A stretch of 64,000 nt of DNA, taken from Apiotrichum sp. Y4204. Lineage: Eukaryota > Basidiomycota > Tremellomycetes > Trichosporonales > Trichosporonaceae. The stretch is taken from contig JAMYHL010000005.1 of NCBI GenBank assembly GCA_025531455.1, positions 868,001 through 932,000 on the forward strand, given 5' to 3'. The notes under the pieces were generated by a model, which worked only from the letters and a program-made list of their open reading frames with translations, was not told the origin of the DNA and made no database searches. Within the stretch, counting starts at the first letter, position 1, and each line of letters starts with the position of its first letter. The position numbers were made by a program, and so were the translations under genes. Positions 34,367 through 45,450 of this stretch are shown piece by piece.

Positions 34367-35967
34367 GCCATAGGGTATGGGGTAATGCACTGTAGTAGAA
34401 ATGGAGCGGCCAGAACGGGGCATCGTCTGACAGTACGGTATTCGTGCAGGTCGAAATTGGACCGTCCGCCTAATCAGACATAACATTGCGCTGTAGTTTT
34501 TATATAACGGACTACACCTGCGCAACTAACACGCGCATCATTCAGAATGATACTCAACCCCAGCCAGCTGTCTTCACGAGAACGGCAATTAACTGTGTGC
34601 CTCTGCCTCTGTTGATGCCACAGTCTTCAGAGCTGCTGCAGCTCCTCGACTTTCCAATCCCCGCCGATCTGCTGATCCGCTGATCCGCTGATCATGCCCA
34701 TCCATTCCCCTATACCCCTATATCCCCGCTGATCCTGATGATCCTGCTGGTCGTGTGAGCTGATTCGAGGCGAGCGCTGGTCAAAAGTGTGGTTGTGTAT
34801 ATGGGGACCCCGCGATCCATCTTCCCCTGTCGTTCCTGGCCTCCTGGCCGCTTGATGTCACAGATCACAGATCACAGATGAGATTCGTACGGTCAAGACT
34901 CGGAAGCTCAAAAGCTCAGCGCTCAGCGACTCAGCGCTCAGCGAAAAGGGGCGTGCCACAAGGCTGGCGCGAGTCGGCGTCATTTTATAATTCCGTCACT
35001 TCTCATCCCCCTGGACGCCGACTGTGGTTTTTGGTGTGCTTACCTAACCCGGATCCAAACATAGTGGCCGAGTGTATTGTATTGCGCATTGTGGGGTGTA
35101 ATGCATAGCATCTCAACCACAGCTTATGTTTCTAATTGTGCTGTGATTAATATATTATGTCAGAGTATTGGATTACAGATTATAGTTTGACTCGCGCGGT
35201 AGTCGGGCATCTCGCATCCACCACCGTCATTGATCAACGCTCTGTCTTCCCCCTCTGTCTTGCTCGCATCCCCCAGGTCTCCTCTCCTCTTCCCCCGCGC
35301 GCTTCCATCCTACCAGCTGCCAGGACCCTCCGGCCTCTGGTCCTCTGCCCTTCTCCCCTTTCCACCTGTGCACCAAGACTCTTACCGCTACAACTACACT
35401 ACACGCACACCAACCACCCTCATATACAACCCACCCATCACCTCCCAAACGCGGGGACAAGCAAGCAGCCCATACCACGTCCTATCGCGAGACCGACACG
35501 ATAGATACTCTCGCCACTACTCGTCCCGTCTCCCTCTTACTCTCTCTAATACTACATCACATCTCTCTCGGGAACAGCGCCACGGGAGGATAGGAACAAA
35601 AACCACGCCCGTGAATACGTTCGGGCGCGTTCAGCGTGGATAAGCGATTGCATCCCAAACACCCACCCAAGTGGGACCAACCTCCGGCCATCGCCATTGT
35701 CCTTCCTCTGCAACACACACTCCACTCCGACCTTCTCACCTTCATTTGGTCGTACGACACCCGTCGGTTCACATCTTTCTCTTCCTCGCCGCTCGCTTAC
35801 CTGTTGCCAGGCAGAATCGAGCCGCGCACCCCGCCTTTGTGACGGCGCGACCACGACCGGCCAAGCTGATTAGACGCCACGACGACAACATTCTGTTTCG
35901 TTCTCTGCAACCCGCAAGACGCGTCACGCGTCCGGAGCATCAGCAATAGCTCAATACGCTATCGGAC
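34367..35967. other. Long spacer and probable leader of the striatin gene
   Basis: About 1.6 kb. From 35230 to 35960 it is strongly CT- and AC-rich, typical of a long promoter/leader. The ORFs here are low-complexity translations. Short tandem repeats occur at 34670-34930, listed separately. Confidence 0.5.
34670..34930. repeat. Cluster of short tandem repeats
   Basis: Three small arrays lie close together: ctgatccg units near 34674-34692, cagatca units near 34859-34878, and ctcagcg units near 34910-34941. None is coding. Confidence 0.7.
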
Positions 35968-38591
35968 ATGCATCGCCTCACGCGACACGACAATAATGCC
36001 GGGCAAGGCTATCCGCCGCAGATGTACGTTGGACAGGGCGGCGGCCAACACCAAATGTCCGGCGTACAGATGCAGAATGGCGGCGGCCTAGGAGGAATGG
36101 GGCAAGGGCACCAGCAAATGGACCAGCAACAGCAACAGCAGCAACAGCAGCAGCAAGGAATGCAGGCTGGCGGCGGACAGGGCGGAGGCCCGTCGACGGC
36201 ATCGGACGGCCAGTCCATTGCCGCAGCCCCCGCGCCGGAGATGAACCTAGCGAATGTGCTCCACTATCTCCAGTCTGAATGGCGACGGTGGGAACGGGAC
36301 CGCAATGAGTGGGAGATTGAGCGCGCCGAGATGCGGGTACGTCCGATTATACACAGCTGGCGTCGCTAGATCCAGAGATGCTAACACTCAGGCGCGCATC
36401 GCTCTGCTCGAAGGACAGCGAAGGTCGGCTGAGAATTTCAAAGTTGACCTTCTGCGCCGTGTAAAGATGCTTGAATTCGCTCTCCGGCAGGAAAGGTGAG
36501 CCACGAATGGTGACTGGCAACCGGAGTATTAACACAATCTCAGGTCCAAATCGAGCACAGGAATGAGCAGGCCAACCTCTACTGTTCCTGCTCTCCCCCC
36601 ATCGCGTCTTGTCGCCATCCAGGATGTTGACCGAGCATCAAACCGGGACAGCGACAAGGAGGGCAGCGGAAGCAGCGAAGGCGGCGACGATATCTGTGAG
36701 CCCTCCCCCCTGAAGCAGATGGTATTTTGATCTGTGCACTGACTGTGTCAGCCGAGCGTCCAACCAAGCTGAATGGAGATGCTTCTGCACGTGTCAAGGC
36801 AGCTGCGGCGGGAAACGCAACCCGTCCGACCCCCGACACCAGTGCATGGAAGAACCTTACAGGCCCGCCCCGTGATCCCAAGGCTCGCGCGCGTAGCCGC
36901 GAATACCTCAAACAGTGTCTCCAGGAGATCACATATCTCACGTCGCCCGGCGCCCTCAACCCTTTACCTTCTCGAGCCCCAGTCTCCGTAGATGAAACGG
37001 GGTCGAATCCCGACCACCAAACATCAGAGAGACCGCGCAAGGCCCTTCCAGAACAGCCAATCCCTTCAACTTTTCCCCCTTCACAGAACAAGGAAGACCC
37101 ACCAGCAACAAATGCTAGTTCCAGCCTCCCAAACGGGCATGAGGAGTCGCGCGTAACGACGGGCGCGACTCCTGCTTCTACTGCTCCGTCGTCTGAGCCT
37201 GCGCCCCCTTCATCGCCGGCACCAAGGACTACCACACTCCCTGCGGACGAGGCACCCAGTGCCAAAGAACAACCGCGGCCAGTCGTTACTGCTATCTACC
37301 GTCCCGAGAGCAAGGCAGCATGGCGAGAAGAACTTCGAGCTGCCAGCGAGGCTGCGAGCCAGGTGCCCTGGCCGCCGCGCAAGGCCAGTGACGAAGAGCA
37401 GCTCGCTGGATTAACCCTTGTGGACGATGAGGTCAAGCCCGAGGAGGTTGAAAGCGGATCAGACCTTTGGACTACTCGTCGCGCCCTCAAGAGCCATCTT
37501 GATGTTGTCCGCGGTGTTGCCTTTGGCAGCGGGACAGATCTTGTGTTTGCCACAGGCGGTGATGACTGCACGGTCAAGGTTTGGCGGCTGGATGCTGGGG
37601 AAGTGATGTCCTCCAAGTGAGTCATCTGTGCAAGCATTCCAACAAACAGTTGCTAACGTCAGACCTCATGCCGAGATTGAGCCCATCTCCACTTTGCGGG
37701 GCCACACTGCACCAGTGACAGCCGTTCTTATCTCGACTGCTCTTAACATGGTCTTCTCCGCCTCCATGGACACCACAATTCGTCTGTGGCGTCTGCCCGC
37801 TCGAGACCACGACCCTTATGCGCCCTACGATCCATCGACATCAATCCAGACGCTTGAGGGTCACACGGACGTTGTGTGGGACATAGCCTTGTTGCCCCCA
37901 CGAGTTGAGCGGAATGGCGGTGCTAACGGCCCTAACTTCAAGCGCCTTGGTGCCGAAAGCCAGCTTGTCAGTGTGTCTGCAGATGGCACAGCCAAGGTGT
38001 GGGAGGACCGTGGGAACCGTTGGAACCTCGTCAACACGTTCTCGGACTTTGAATCGAGCGTCGTTCCAACCTGTGTCACGGTTGACAGCCACGACTTTGG
38101 ACGCATCATTGTCGGTCTCTCTAACGGCCTTGCCAAGGTGTATAACGTGGACACCGGTGTCGAGCTCCAGTCGTATGGCGAGGCCGGCTCGCAGGTCAAC
38201 GCTGTTATCAGCCACCCCACCCTTCCCCTTATCGTCACTGGCCACGAAGACGGCTACCTTCGCTTCTACGACACAAAGTCACGTACGTTTTGCGCCGCCT
38301 GTATTCAACAATACTGACCATACAGCTACCTCGACCCCGAGTCTTCTTGCGCATCCTGCGCCGATTACTTCACTTGCCCTTTCCCCACTTTCACCAATGT
38401 GCATTCTCAGCGCAAGTGTCGACTGTTCTGTGCGTCTTTGGGACCTGCAGCGCAAAACGTCCTTGCAAGACCTTTCCGGCCACCGTCAACGCTCCGACGA
38501 GGGCGTGACGCATGTCTCCAGCCACCCCGAGCTCCCCATTGTGGCGAGTGCAGGCGCTGATGGCGTCGTCCGCCTCTGGGGCGCGGGATAG
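35968..38591 (+). CDS. Striatin family protein (STRIPAK scaffold, WD40)
   Basis: Six exons (35968-36336, 36392-36495, 36544-36695, 36752-37616, 37663-38282, 38326-38591) give 791 residues. After a Gly/Gln-rich N-terminus with a polyglutamine run comes the conserved caveolin-binding and coiled-coil segment ([20 protein letters not shown], then [20 protein letters not shown]). A disordered middle contains [19 protein letters not shown] sequence ([18 protein letters not shown]). The C-terminal half forms WD40 blades ([79 protein letters not shown]). Striatin (Far8/PRO11) holds PP2A and kinases in STRIPAK, which controls cell fusion and morphogenesis in fungi. Confidence 0.93.
36120..36158 (+). 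repeat. CAG/CAA tract encoding polyglutamine
   Basis: About 12 CAG or CAA codons in a row lie in the first exon of the striatin gene and encode a polyglutamine run. CAA interruptions are few, so length variation between strains is likely. Confidence 0.9.
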
Positions 38592-38987
38592 ACGAACCCC
38601 ACCATTGTACAGTACCTCCAGTTCAGCAGTGTAACGACCATTCGGAGCCAGCTAGCATTACGGAGACGAGAGATATGAGTCAAGACGAGAGGAGGAACTG
38701 GAGAGAAAAGCACGAGATTAGATCTTACCGACACTACTTTCCCACGAATCGGCCATTGTCATGTGCATGAGAGGCATCAATTGTAGTCACTCAAACCGCC
38801 AGCCAACATAGTATTCTGCAGTGTTTTCAATCATCAACTATTGCCATTCGAAACGGGCTATGAGCGTCGGGGGTGCTTGTCCGGGCTCACGGGCTGGAGG
38901 TAGACTGAACGACAGCCGCGTATAGATCCCATGCATAACAAAATGTAGTCCACGTATATACAGTCTCCTCTATGCCACGCGCAGCCT
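38592..38987. other. Convergent 3' spacer striatin / RRP4
   Basis: Two stop codons face each other across 396 bp. Only 3' ends are expected here, and no gene is seen. Confidence 0.5.
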
Positions 38988-40105
38988 CTAGTCGATGAGA
39001 GCGAGCTCCTTGACCATGCGCTCGCTGTCCTCTGGAGACAGCGCAGCGCCCGGTGTCCGTCCCGAGTCACGGAGCCACTGGTATCCCTCGGAGATGAGCG
39101 TGTCGGCCAGGGGAATGTCAAAGCTCGCAAATGTCTTTATCACGTTGGCGACGTCGGTGATTGCCTGGCGCGACTCTGGGGAGATTTCCTGCGGGTATGA
39201 GTTAACGCCCAAGATCTTTCAACTCACGTCATTATCAGCGCGATACACGCCCTCTGCATCGAACCCCTCACCACCCTCCCGATTGTCCTGCTTAGTGCCG
39301 AGGCTGACCCACACGTATCCGTTCAGGCCGAGGATGACATCAACACCGGCAGGCCCACACGGCGGCGGGAGGTGGTAAAAGTGGCTCTTGAGACGGCGCA
39401 CAAGACGCGGCGGCAGCTCCACCAACAGCCCGTTCCGCAGCTTGCCGTACTTGAGCGAGCGGGTGTGCAGGGACATGGCGCCGTCCTGGAAGAACGCCTG
39501 TACCTCGGCAACAAGGAGCTGGCGGTCAGCACGAGGCGATTTATCTCATTACTCGACTCACATCGCCCTCGGCGAGAAACTCGCGCATTTTCAGCGCGTC
39601 ACTCTCAATCTTACGCCGCTGCACGCCGCCGGGGAGGTTGACGCTCGAGAGCATGAGCACGGCGTCCTGGCGCGCGTTCGCGTCCACGCGCCACCGCTGT
39701 GCGCCGACCTCGACAATCCGCCCAATCACCAAATCTCCCACTTCGGGCGTGTACCGCGACTTAAGCGGCTTGACGGACACGAGCTTGTTCACGCGCTGGA
39801 TCGTCCCGGCCACAGAGGAGACGACGTTGTCGTCCTCGACATATGTCCCGTGTCCGCTGGGAGTCAGTGCGGTTCGGCTGTCAAGGTACCCACCGCATGT
39901 ACTCCTTTGAGCTTGTAATAACCTCTCCGGGTGTCACGACTGTGCGCCGCGCGCCGAGCGACGGGCCCTCGCCAAGGTCCTCGGGGTTACCGTCCATGTC
40001 GACGTCCATCCCCATCGTGCCGCTTCCCTCTACTTGCGGGCTCGACGCGCGCGACGCCTCTGGCGCAAACTCGGTCGCGGACTGCAGTCTGCTGACTGTA
40101 AACAT
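38988..40105 (-). CDS. RRP4: Exosome cap subunit RRP4
   Basis: Four exons (39894-40105, 39562-39856, 39228-39518, 38988-39188) give 332 residues. The N-terminal domain contains VVTPGEVITSSKEYMRGHGT; the S1 domain follows (VGDLVIGRIVEVGAQRWRVD, then SVNLPGGVQRRK), and then the segment diagnostic of RRP4 (GAMSLHTRSLKYGKL) and the KH domain (VDVILGLNGYVWVSLG). RRP4/EXOSC2 is one of three cap proteins of the 3'-5' RNA exosome, acting in rRNA processing and RNA decay in nucleus and cytoplasm. It diverges from the hydrolase gene. Introns are 37-43 nt. Confidence 0.95.
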
Positions 40106-40479
40106 TGTGAGTCCTGATAGAGATGTTGTCGTGGAGATATGGACTTGGGGCTCGTGATTGATGATGCACCACAGTTGTTATCGACGGCACTCTGACATGC
40201 ACAGAAATCTCAGTGCTGATCGTGCGGAAGTATTTCATAGGCATCATATCGCGCGATTTACACGTGGTTTTCCCTGGGAGAAGATCGAAGATCGAAGATC
40301 CGGAGATCCACCGGGTGATCATGGTGACCATTCCCACCAGAGTTCCATCCTTTGGGTGGCAAATCAATCTCGCCAGCTCGCCACCCGCCCACGGTCACAA
40401 CATTACCTTTACACGTCGGTCCGCGAAGGACGAAGAACACATCTCTTCCCTCTTCACATCGTTCCTCCCCTTCGGCATC
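40106..40479. promoter_or_regulatory. Divergent promoter region RRP4 / hydrolase
   Basis: This 374-bp spacer between divergent starts carries a small direct repeat (gaagatcgaagatc near 40282). No canonical TATA or CCAAT box is obvious. The frame of the hydrolase is open upstream of 40480 to another ATG near 40321, which is a possible alternative start. Confidence 0.45.
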
Positions 40480-42064
40480 ATGACGGCCACAGCCCAGGAT
40501 GTCATGAAAAAGGACCTCCTCACCCTCGTCTGGGTACATGGGTGAGCTTCCAACGCCGAACAAGAACCAGCTGACGGCAGTTTCAAAGGAAACGACGTGA
40601 CCTTCGAGGATCTCCCACCACGTACGTTCCAGCGACGCGGAATGAACATTTCTGAATACTGACATGCAGGGATTGTGCGGATTCTCGAGGAAACACATCC
40701 CACTCTACGGGTTCAGTCCCACGTCTTCCCGGCGTACCAGACGCGCGGCGAACTGGTGGGTGGCTCGGTTGCTCGTACCCGCTTCAATCTAATGCCAGAA
40801 CGTCGCGACGGAGAATTTCGTCGAGTGGTTGACCACCAAGGTTGTCGAGCTGGAGAATAACTCCGGCCACGGGCGTGGGGCCGGGAGTGCGAAGGTCGTC
40901 CTCATGGGCCACTCGTGAGTCGCTTGCCGGACGCGGGGACGTGCGCAGCTGACATCCGTAGCATGGGCGGCCTGCTCATTGCCGATGCGGCCTCACGCAT
41001 TGCGGATTGCACTCGTGAGGACGATCCGCTGTGGCCCAACGTTGTGGCTACCATTGGTGCGTACTCGGGCATAACCTCTGGGATGATGCTGACCAGCCAC
41101 AGCTTTCGACACACCGGTAAGCTTGTATGCTAGTGGGGTCGCTAACACTTCGAAAGTATCTTGGCCTTCATCCTGTAAGCCTGCTCTTAGTGCTCGATTG
41201 AACAGTACTGACGTCAACAGCATGTCTTTGTAAGGATCATCGCGAAAACATTTTCAACCAAGCTAATTCCCAGAAATATCAGCTTTCGCAGGCCGCGGGC
41301 CACGTCGAGACAGCACGCACCGTGGCGTCCAATCTAGCTGTACTGTCACCGCTGGCGATCGGACTTGGTTTCGGAAAAGCTAAGCAATCTCAAGAACGGC
41401 AAGCGAAGGAGGAAGCGGAAAAGCAGCGGTCCGGCAACTCGTCACCTAGCGGCTCTGGCACGTCGACGCCCTCCTCGTGGTGGAAGTCGTCAACCATGAT
41501 CGGCGTTGGCGCCGCGCTTGCACTTAGTGCGGCGGCTGGCGCCACCGTATACTCTCGTCGAGAAGATCTCGCCGTGGGATGGAAGTACGGCTACGACCAC
41601 ATGACGTTTGTCAAGAACTTGTGGGACACGGAAGCGCTCAAGGCGCGCCTTCTTCGTGCAGACGAGCTGTCGCGTACGAAGAATGTCACATTTGCAAAGT
41701 AGGTAGTTCTGTGTGATCTTGGCCGCCCCTCGCTTACGACCCAAGCTTCTTCACCCGACTCCCTCCAAAAGGCACGCAAACTGCCAGGACGTTTGCCATT
41801 CTCCCGCCCAAGAGCCACCCCCTGTTGTCGCGCTGGTACCCCGCGGACAATACCGTGGCCAAGGACGAAGTCTCTGCGCATATGGGCATGTTCAATGCGC
41901 GTGAAAACGATGGGTTCTACGATCTCGGTCTCGCGGTGACAAACCTCCTTGCATCCCGTATCGAGGAGGACGGTGTCAAAGCTGGAATGTCTCCCGCGGC
42001 GGAGGCCAGTTTCGCCGAAAAGGTCATGGAAGAGGAGCAGGAGCAAAAAGATGTACTTTTGTAG
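40480..42064 (+). CDS. Alpha/beta hydrolase, DUF676 lipase-like
   Basis: Ten exons (40480-40541, 40581-40621, 40670-40755, 40799-40914, 40962-41056, 41103-41116, 41157-41174, 41221-41229, 41274-41698, 41746-42064) give 394 residues. The order is that of DUF676-type serine hydrolases: LLTLVWVHGFKGNDVTF (oxyanion strand), the nucleophile elbow GHSMGG in KVVLMGHSMGGLLIAD, and AFDTPYLGLHPHVFK, the strand-loop conserved in this family. A hydrophobic Gly/Ala segment (MIGVGAALALSAAAGATVY, about 218-236) could insert in a membrane. Substrate is unknown; lipids are likely from the family. Four tiny exons carry the AFDTPYLGLHPHVF stretch, one of them only 9 nt. Confidence 0.85.
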
Positions 42065-43263
42065 TAGTTGTAGATAATTCAATAGAGTACTGTTAGCCGC
42101 CACTGTCAACAGATCCACGTTCTTGCGCCATTTGGAGAATTGGAGGTGGCCCCGGAATGTGGCGAGGAATCTGGTACCACCAGGAGAGCACCACCCCGAA
42201 GGCCCGTAGCGTGAAACGGCTTGCCATAGTATTAGCAGCTAGCAGCCGTTGATCGACGACTGAATAGTATTGTCGAGCGAGATCCTTATGATCTCACGTC
42301 GGTGGTACGCGGTGGTGAGTACCAATTGTGTGGCATGTGGCACGATCACCCATTCTCACCGGCAATCTGGGCACGCCAAGACGAGATATCAGATCTGGCC
42401 AGATCTCAATTTCTGTCATGGTGGTCGCGGCCTTGTGCAAGTATTTATTCCTCTTTTTGTGTAAGCATGCCCACCGCTGTGGCTGCTCTCCTTACAGGCC
42501 CTCCGGCCGTCCTCGACACAAGCATTCCACCCCTCAAATGCAAACAACACCCTATGAGTGGAAGCACCCCGACCTGCATTCTCTGACACCCACCCATTTC
42601 TACTGATTCTCACTGGCTCAGGTGATGCGTGCGAATGTGGGTCTCGCCAGCAGGACCCACCACCCCATAATGCGCTCACGTACTGACACCCTGCACCCTA
42701 CAAACGCTCCAAACCCAGACGTAACCCACCACACGCTAAGATACGGAAACCGGTTATTGACTGACGACAAAGTTGGAAACGAGGCACCAGTACGACTGAA
42801 TAGAGGAATGTCGCCGCCCTTTAATACACCACCTGAATTCATGTCACCTGCCGTACATGCTACCCCGGCTGCCCCTGTGGCCATCATGGACCAGACTGGC
42901 ATGCACGCACTCAGAGGAGATGTCCCACGAGCTCCAGCCCACCGATTGCGACTTCGTTGAATCAAGATTCATTTCACTCTCTTATTTTTATCCTGTACAT
43001 CTTTCAGATGCCGAGACAGCGCCTGCCGCGGGTGCAGATCCCCGCGGCGTGCAAAGACGCTAAGATCGCTAAGATGCCATTGAATCATGAGTTGATGACA
43101 GCAGATAGTCCGCCCCGTCCGGATCTCTCGAGTGCCTTGAGGTGCATCTCGAATTGTTCAAATCGCTCACGCCGCGGGCGAGAGATATACAGGAGATATA
43201 AGACCGTGATGAAGAAAAAGACTGACCGACCCCACCGTCCCAACATCTCAATCCGTACTCACC
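42065..43263. other. Intergenic, no gene seen
   Basis: About 1.2 kb with lower GC than the flanking genes. No ORF has coding-like third positions, and no tRNA-like fold is recognised. Confidence 0.5.
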
Positions 43264-44808
43264 ATGGCACAACTTCTCCGATACGACTCTCGCGAGGGAT
43301 ACACTGTGGATCCTATGTCCTCCTCCCCAACGTCAACACCCGCGTCTCCGTGGCCGACATCGCCGTACTCGCATGGCGGCCATGGCGGCCACTCGCGCGA
43401 ATACTTTCCGCCCGCATGGGCATGGGGCGCGCAGAGCCGCTCGCAGCTCGACCTCAGTGAGACCGCCGAGCTCCCACCAAAGCCCGCCCCGACAGCATGG
43501 CATGAGCCGCCGCGGCCGACACGCCGGCTGAACCGCAAGCTCCCGCCGCTCATGACCGAGTCGCTCGAGCAGCTCGTCCTCGCCACCCCCCTCCCGTCGC
43601 CGTTCACCGAGTCGCTCCGTGCCGTGCCCGAGAACGCTCCTCCCGTGCCCCTCCGTTCTCCCGTGCGCCAGCTCCTCGCCCAGCAGGCTGCCCAACTTCC
43701 AGACCTGCACAGTATGGACCATTATCCCAACATGCCAAAGACACCAAGTAACAGCTCCCTGTCGGCGGCACTCCACACGCCCGCGATATCTCGTGCCAGC
43801 ACCGAGAGCGCCAGCTGGCAGGAGCACGTCGTCACCCCCCTGAGCTCTGGCGCGCTGCACATCGCGCTGGCCCCCGAAGCAGAGCTGCGCGATAAGCTCG
43901 ACGCGATGGAGACGGAAGGGACTCAAACAGCAAACACTGCCAAGGCATTCGACCCCGTCGCGGTGCCAGACGTCTCGGCGCTGCTTGCCGCCTCGGACCT
44001 CCACGTCGTAGGTGAGGACGGCAAGGCCGTGCGCTTCGGCGACATCGTGAGCGGGACGGGCCGCACGCTCGTCGTCTTCACGCGTCACTGGCTTAGCCCC
44101 CTGTGCGCGCAGTACCTCCACGCGCTCATTGCGGCCTTTACACCCGACGTGGTGGCCCGCACACGCGCCCGCGTCATCGTCATCGGGTACGGGGACCCCG
44201 CCGCGATCCGGGCAGTGAGGCGGCACTTCCGCTGCCCGTTTCCCATGTACGCCGACACCTCGCGGGCACTGTACGCGACGCTCGGCATGCTCCCGCGCGC
44301 TGTCGGCCCCGCCCCGCCATACACTTACACCGTGGGAAATCGCGTAGCGCGGGCATGGGAGGCGCTCGCGCTCGCGGCGCGGATCGGCCCGCACGGGCTA
44401 CGCGCGCACCGCCAGCTGGCCGGCGAGTTTGTGTTTGACGGCAGCCTCGCGGTCGTACTTGCGCACCGCATGTGCGCGCCGGGCGACCGCAGCGGGCTAT
44501 GCGATCTCGTGGCGGCGGTCGACGGCTCGCAGATGACGTTTGTCCCCAAGCGGCACTCCTCTTCCCGGTCCCAGGCGCGCACACCAAAGGCGTCGATCAG
44601 CCTCCCGAGCCTTGCGGGGGAGACGGCGGCGAGCGCCGAAGAGAGCGCGCACTTTGACCGCCAGCGCGCGAGCCTCCTCCTTGCGCGCCGTGGGCGGCCG
44701 CGTATGGCGTCCGCGTCCGCGTCCGAGGTCGGCCTCGTACATGCTAATGATGTGGATGCGTTCACGGGCGAGGTCCGGCGGGGCTGGGCGCGCTCGATGA
44801 GTGCTTGA
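43264..44808 (+). CDS. PRXL2-like (AAED1) thioredoxin-fold protein with disordered N-terminus
   Basis: A single exon encodes 514 residues, unusual in this intron-rich neighbourhood. Residues 1-230 are Pro/Ser-rich and disordered. A thioredoxin-fold domain of the AhpC/TSA2 (PRXL2/AAED1) type spans about 235-400: VRFGDIVSGTGRTLVVFTRH, SPLCAQYLHAL with one Cys, VIVIGYGDPAAIRAVRRHFR, FPMYADTSRALYATLGM and GEFVFDG. Family members are peroxiredoxin-like, but catalysis is often unproven. The only active-site-like Cys is in PLCAQY, so a CxxC pair is absent. The C-terminus is Ser/Arg-rich. Start is in good context (accATGGCA). Confidence 0.82.
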   Translation: MAQLLRYDSREGYTVDPMSSSPTSTPASPWPTSPYSHGGHGGHSREYFPPAWAWGAQSRSQLDLSETAELPPKPAPTAWHEPPRPTRRLNRKLPPLMTESLEQLVLATPLPSPFTESLRAVPENAPPVPLRSPVRQLLAQQAAQLPDLHSMDHYPNMPKTPSNSSLSAALHTPAISRASTESASWQEHVVTPLSSGALHIALAPEAELRDKLDAMETEGTQTANTAKAFDPVAVPDVSALLAASDLHVVGEDGKAVRFGDIVSGTGRTLVVFTRHWLSPLCAQYLHALIAAFTPDVVARTRARVIVIGYGDPAAIRAVRRHFRCPFPMYADTSRALYATLGMLPRAVGPAPPYTYTVGNRVARAWEALALAARIGPHGLRAHRQLAGEFVFDGSLAVVLAHRMCAPGDRSGLCDLVAAVDGSQMTFVPKRHSSSRSQARTPKASISLPSLAGETAASAEESAHFDRQRASLLLARRGRPRMASASASEVGLVHANDVDAFTGEVRRGWARSMSA

Positions 44809-45450
44809 TGGAGAGGGATGGAGAGGGATAAATACAAACCACCAAACAGATATGGCTACGACGTACACGAATAGCTACATTAATCTCTGGCATCGAGACG
44901 AAAATCAAACGACACGAAACATCTGGCGCTGGCGCTGGCGCTCACTCTGGCTTAGTAGCGTACGAAATCTCTTGTGATGTATCAGTAGGACAGTGTTTTT
45001 CCAGTTGCAGGTGCACTTGAGCGGCCTCTGGGAATGGTCGAGCAGGCTGGTAATGTTTGCAGGTGAATACTTGCAAACGACGTTCAAGAGCGAGAGTGGT
45101 TCTGGTTACATTCTTGGGAGAGGAGGACCGGCTAGGCAAGTATTCTGAATGCCATGATACTGACAATACCTTGAGCAGCCCCGAGCGCTGAGTGAGTGAG
45201 ATGGTATTATGTTTGTGTCTCACTTAGTCAGTGTCTCACTTGCTCGGTCTACTAGCAACAATTCCGGATATCAGTAGTTAGACACCCCGTCCCTGTCTGT
45301 AGGCATCTGTTTCAGTCGAGTCTGAAGTGCTGCAGTTCATACCTCGATGGTTGCCATTAGGACCTCACCTTGAACATACCCGTCTTCCAATAGACCTGAG
45401 AACGGCGCGTTACATCACCATGATGACATGACTATGACCCCAACATGCGT
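44809..45450. other. Convergent 3' spacer
   Basis: Two genes end facing this 642-bp stretch. A ggcgctggc direct repeat occurs near 44925-44940. Nothing else is recognised. Confidence 0.5.

Noticed and set aside
36980..37020. tRNA-like ggggtcgaatcccgac
   Set aside because: It lies inside the striatin coding exon, and no acceptor or D arm can be built.
43333..44394. 353-residue minus-strand ORF
   Set aside because: It lies wholly opposite the PRXL2-like gene, whose frame has the recognisable domain.
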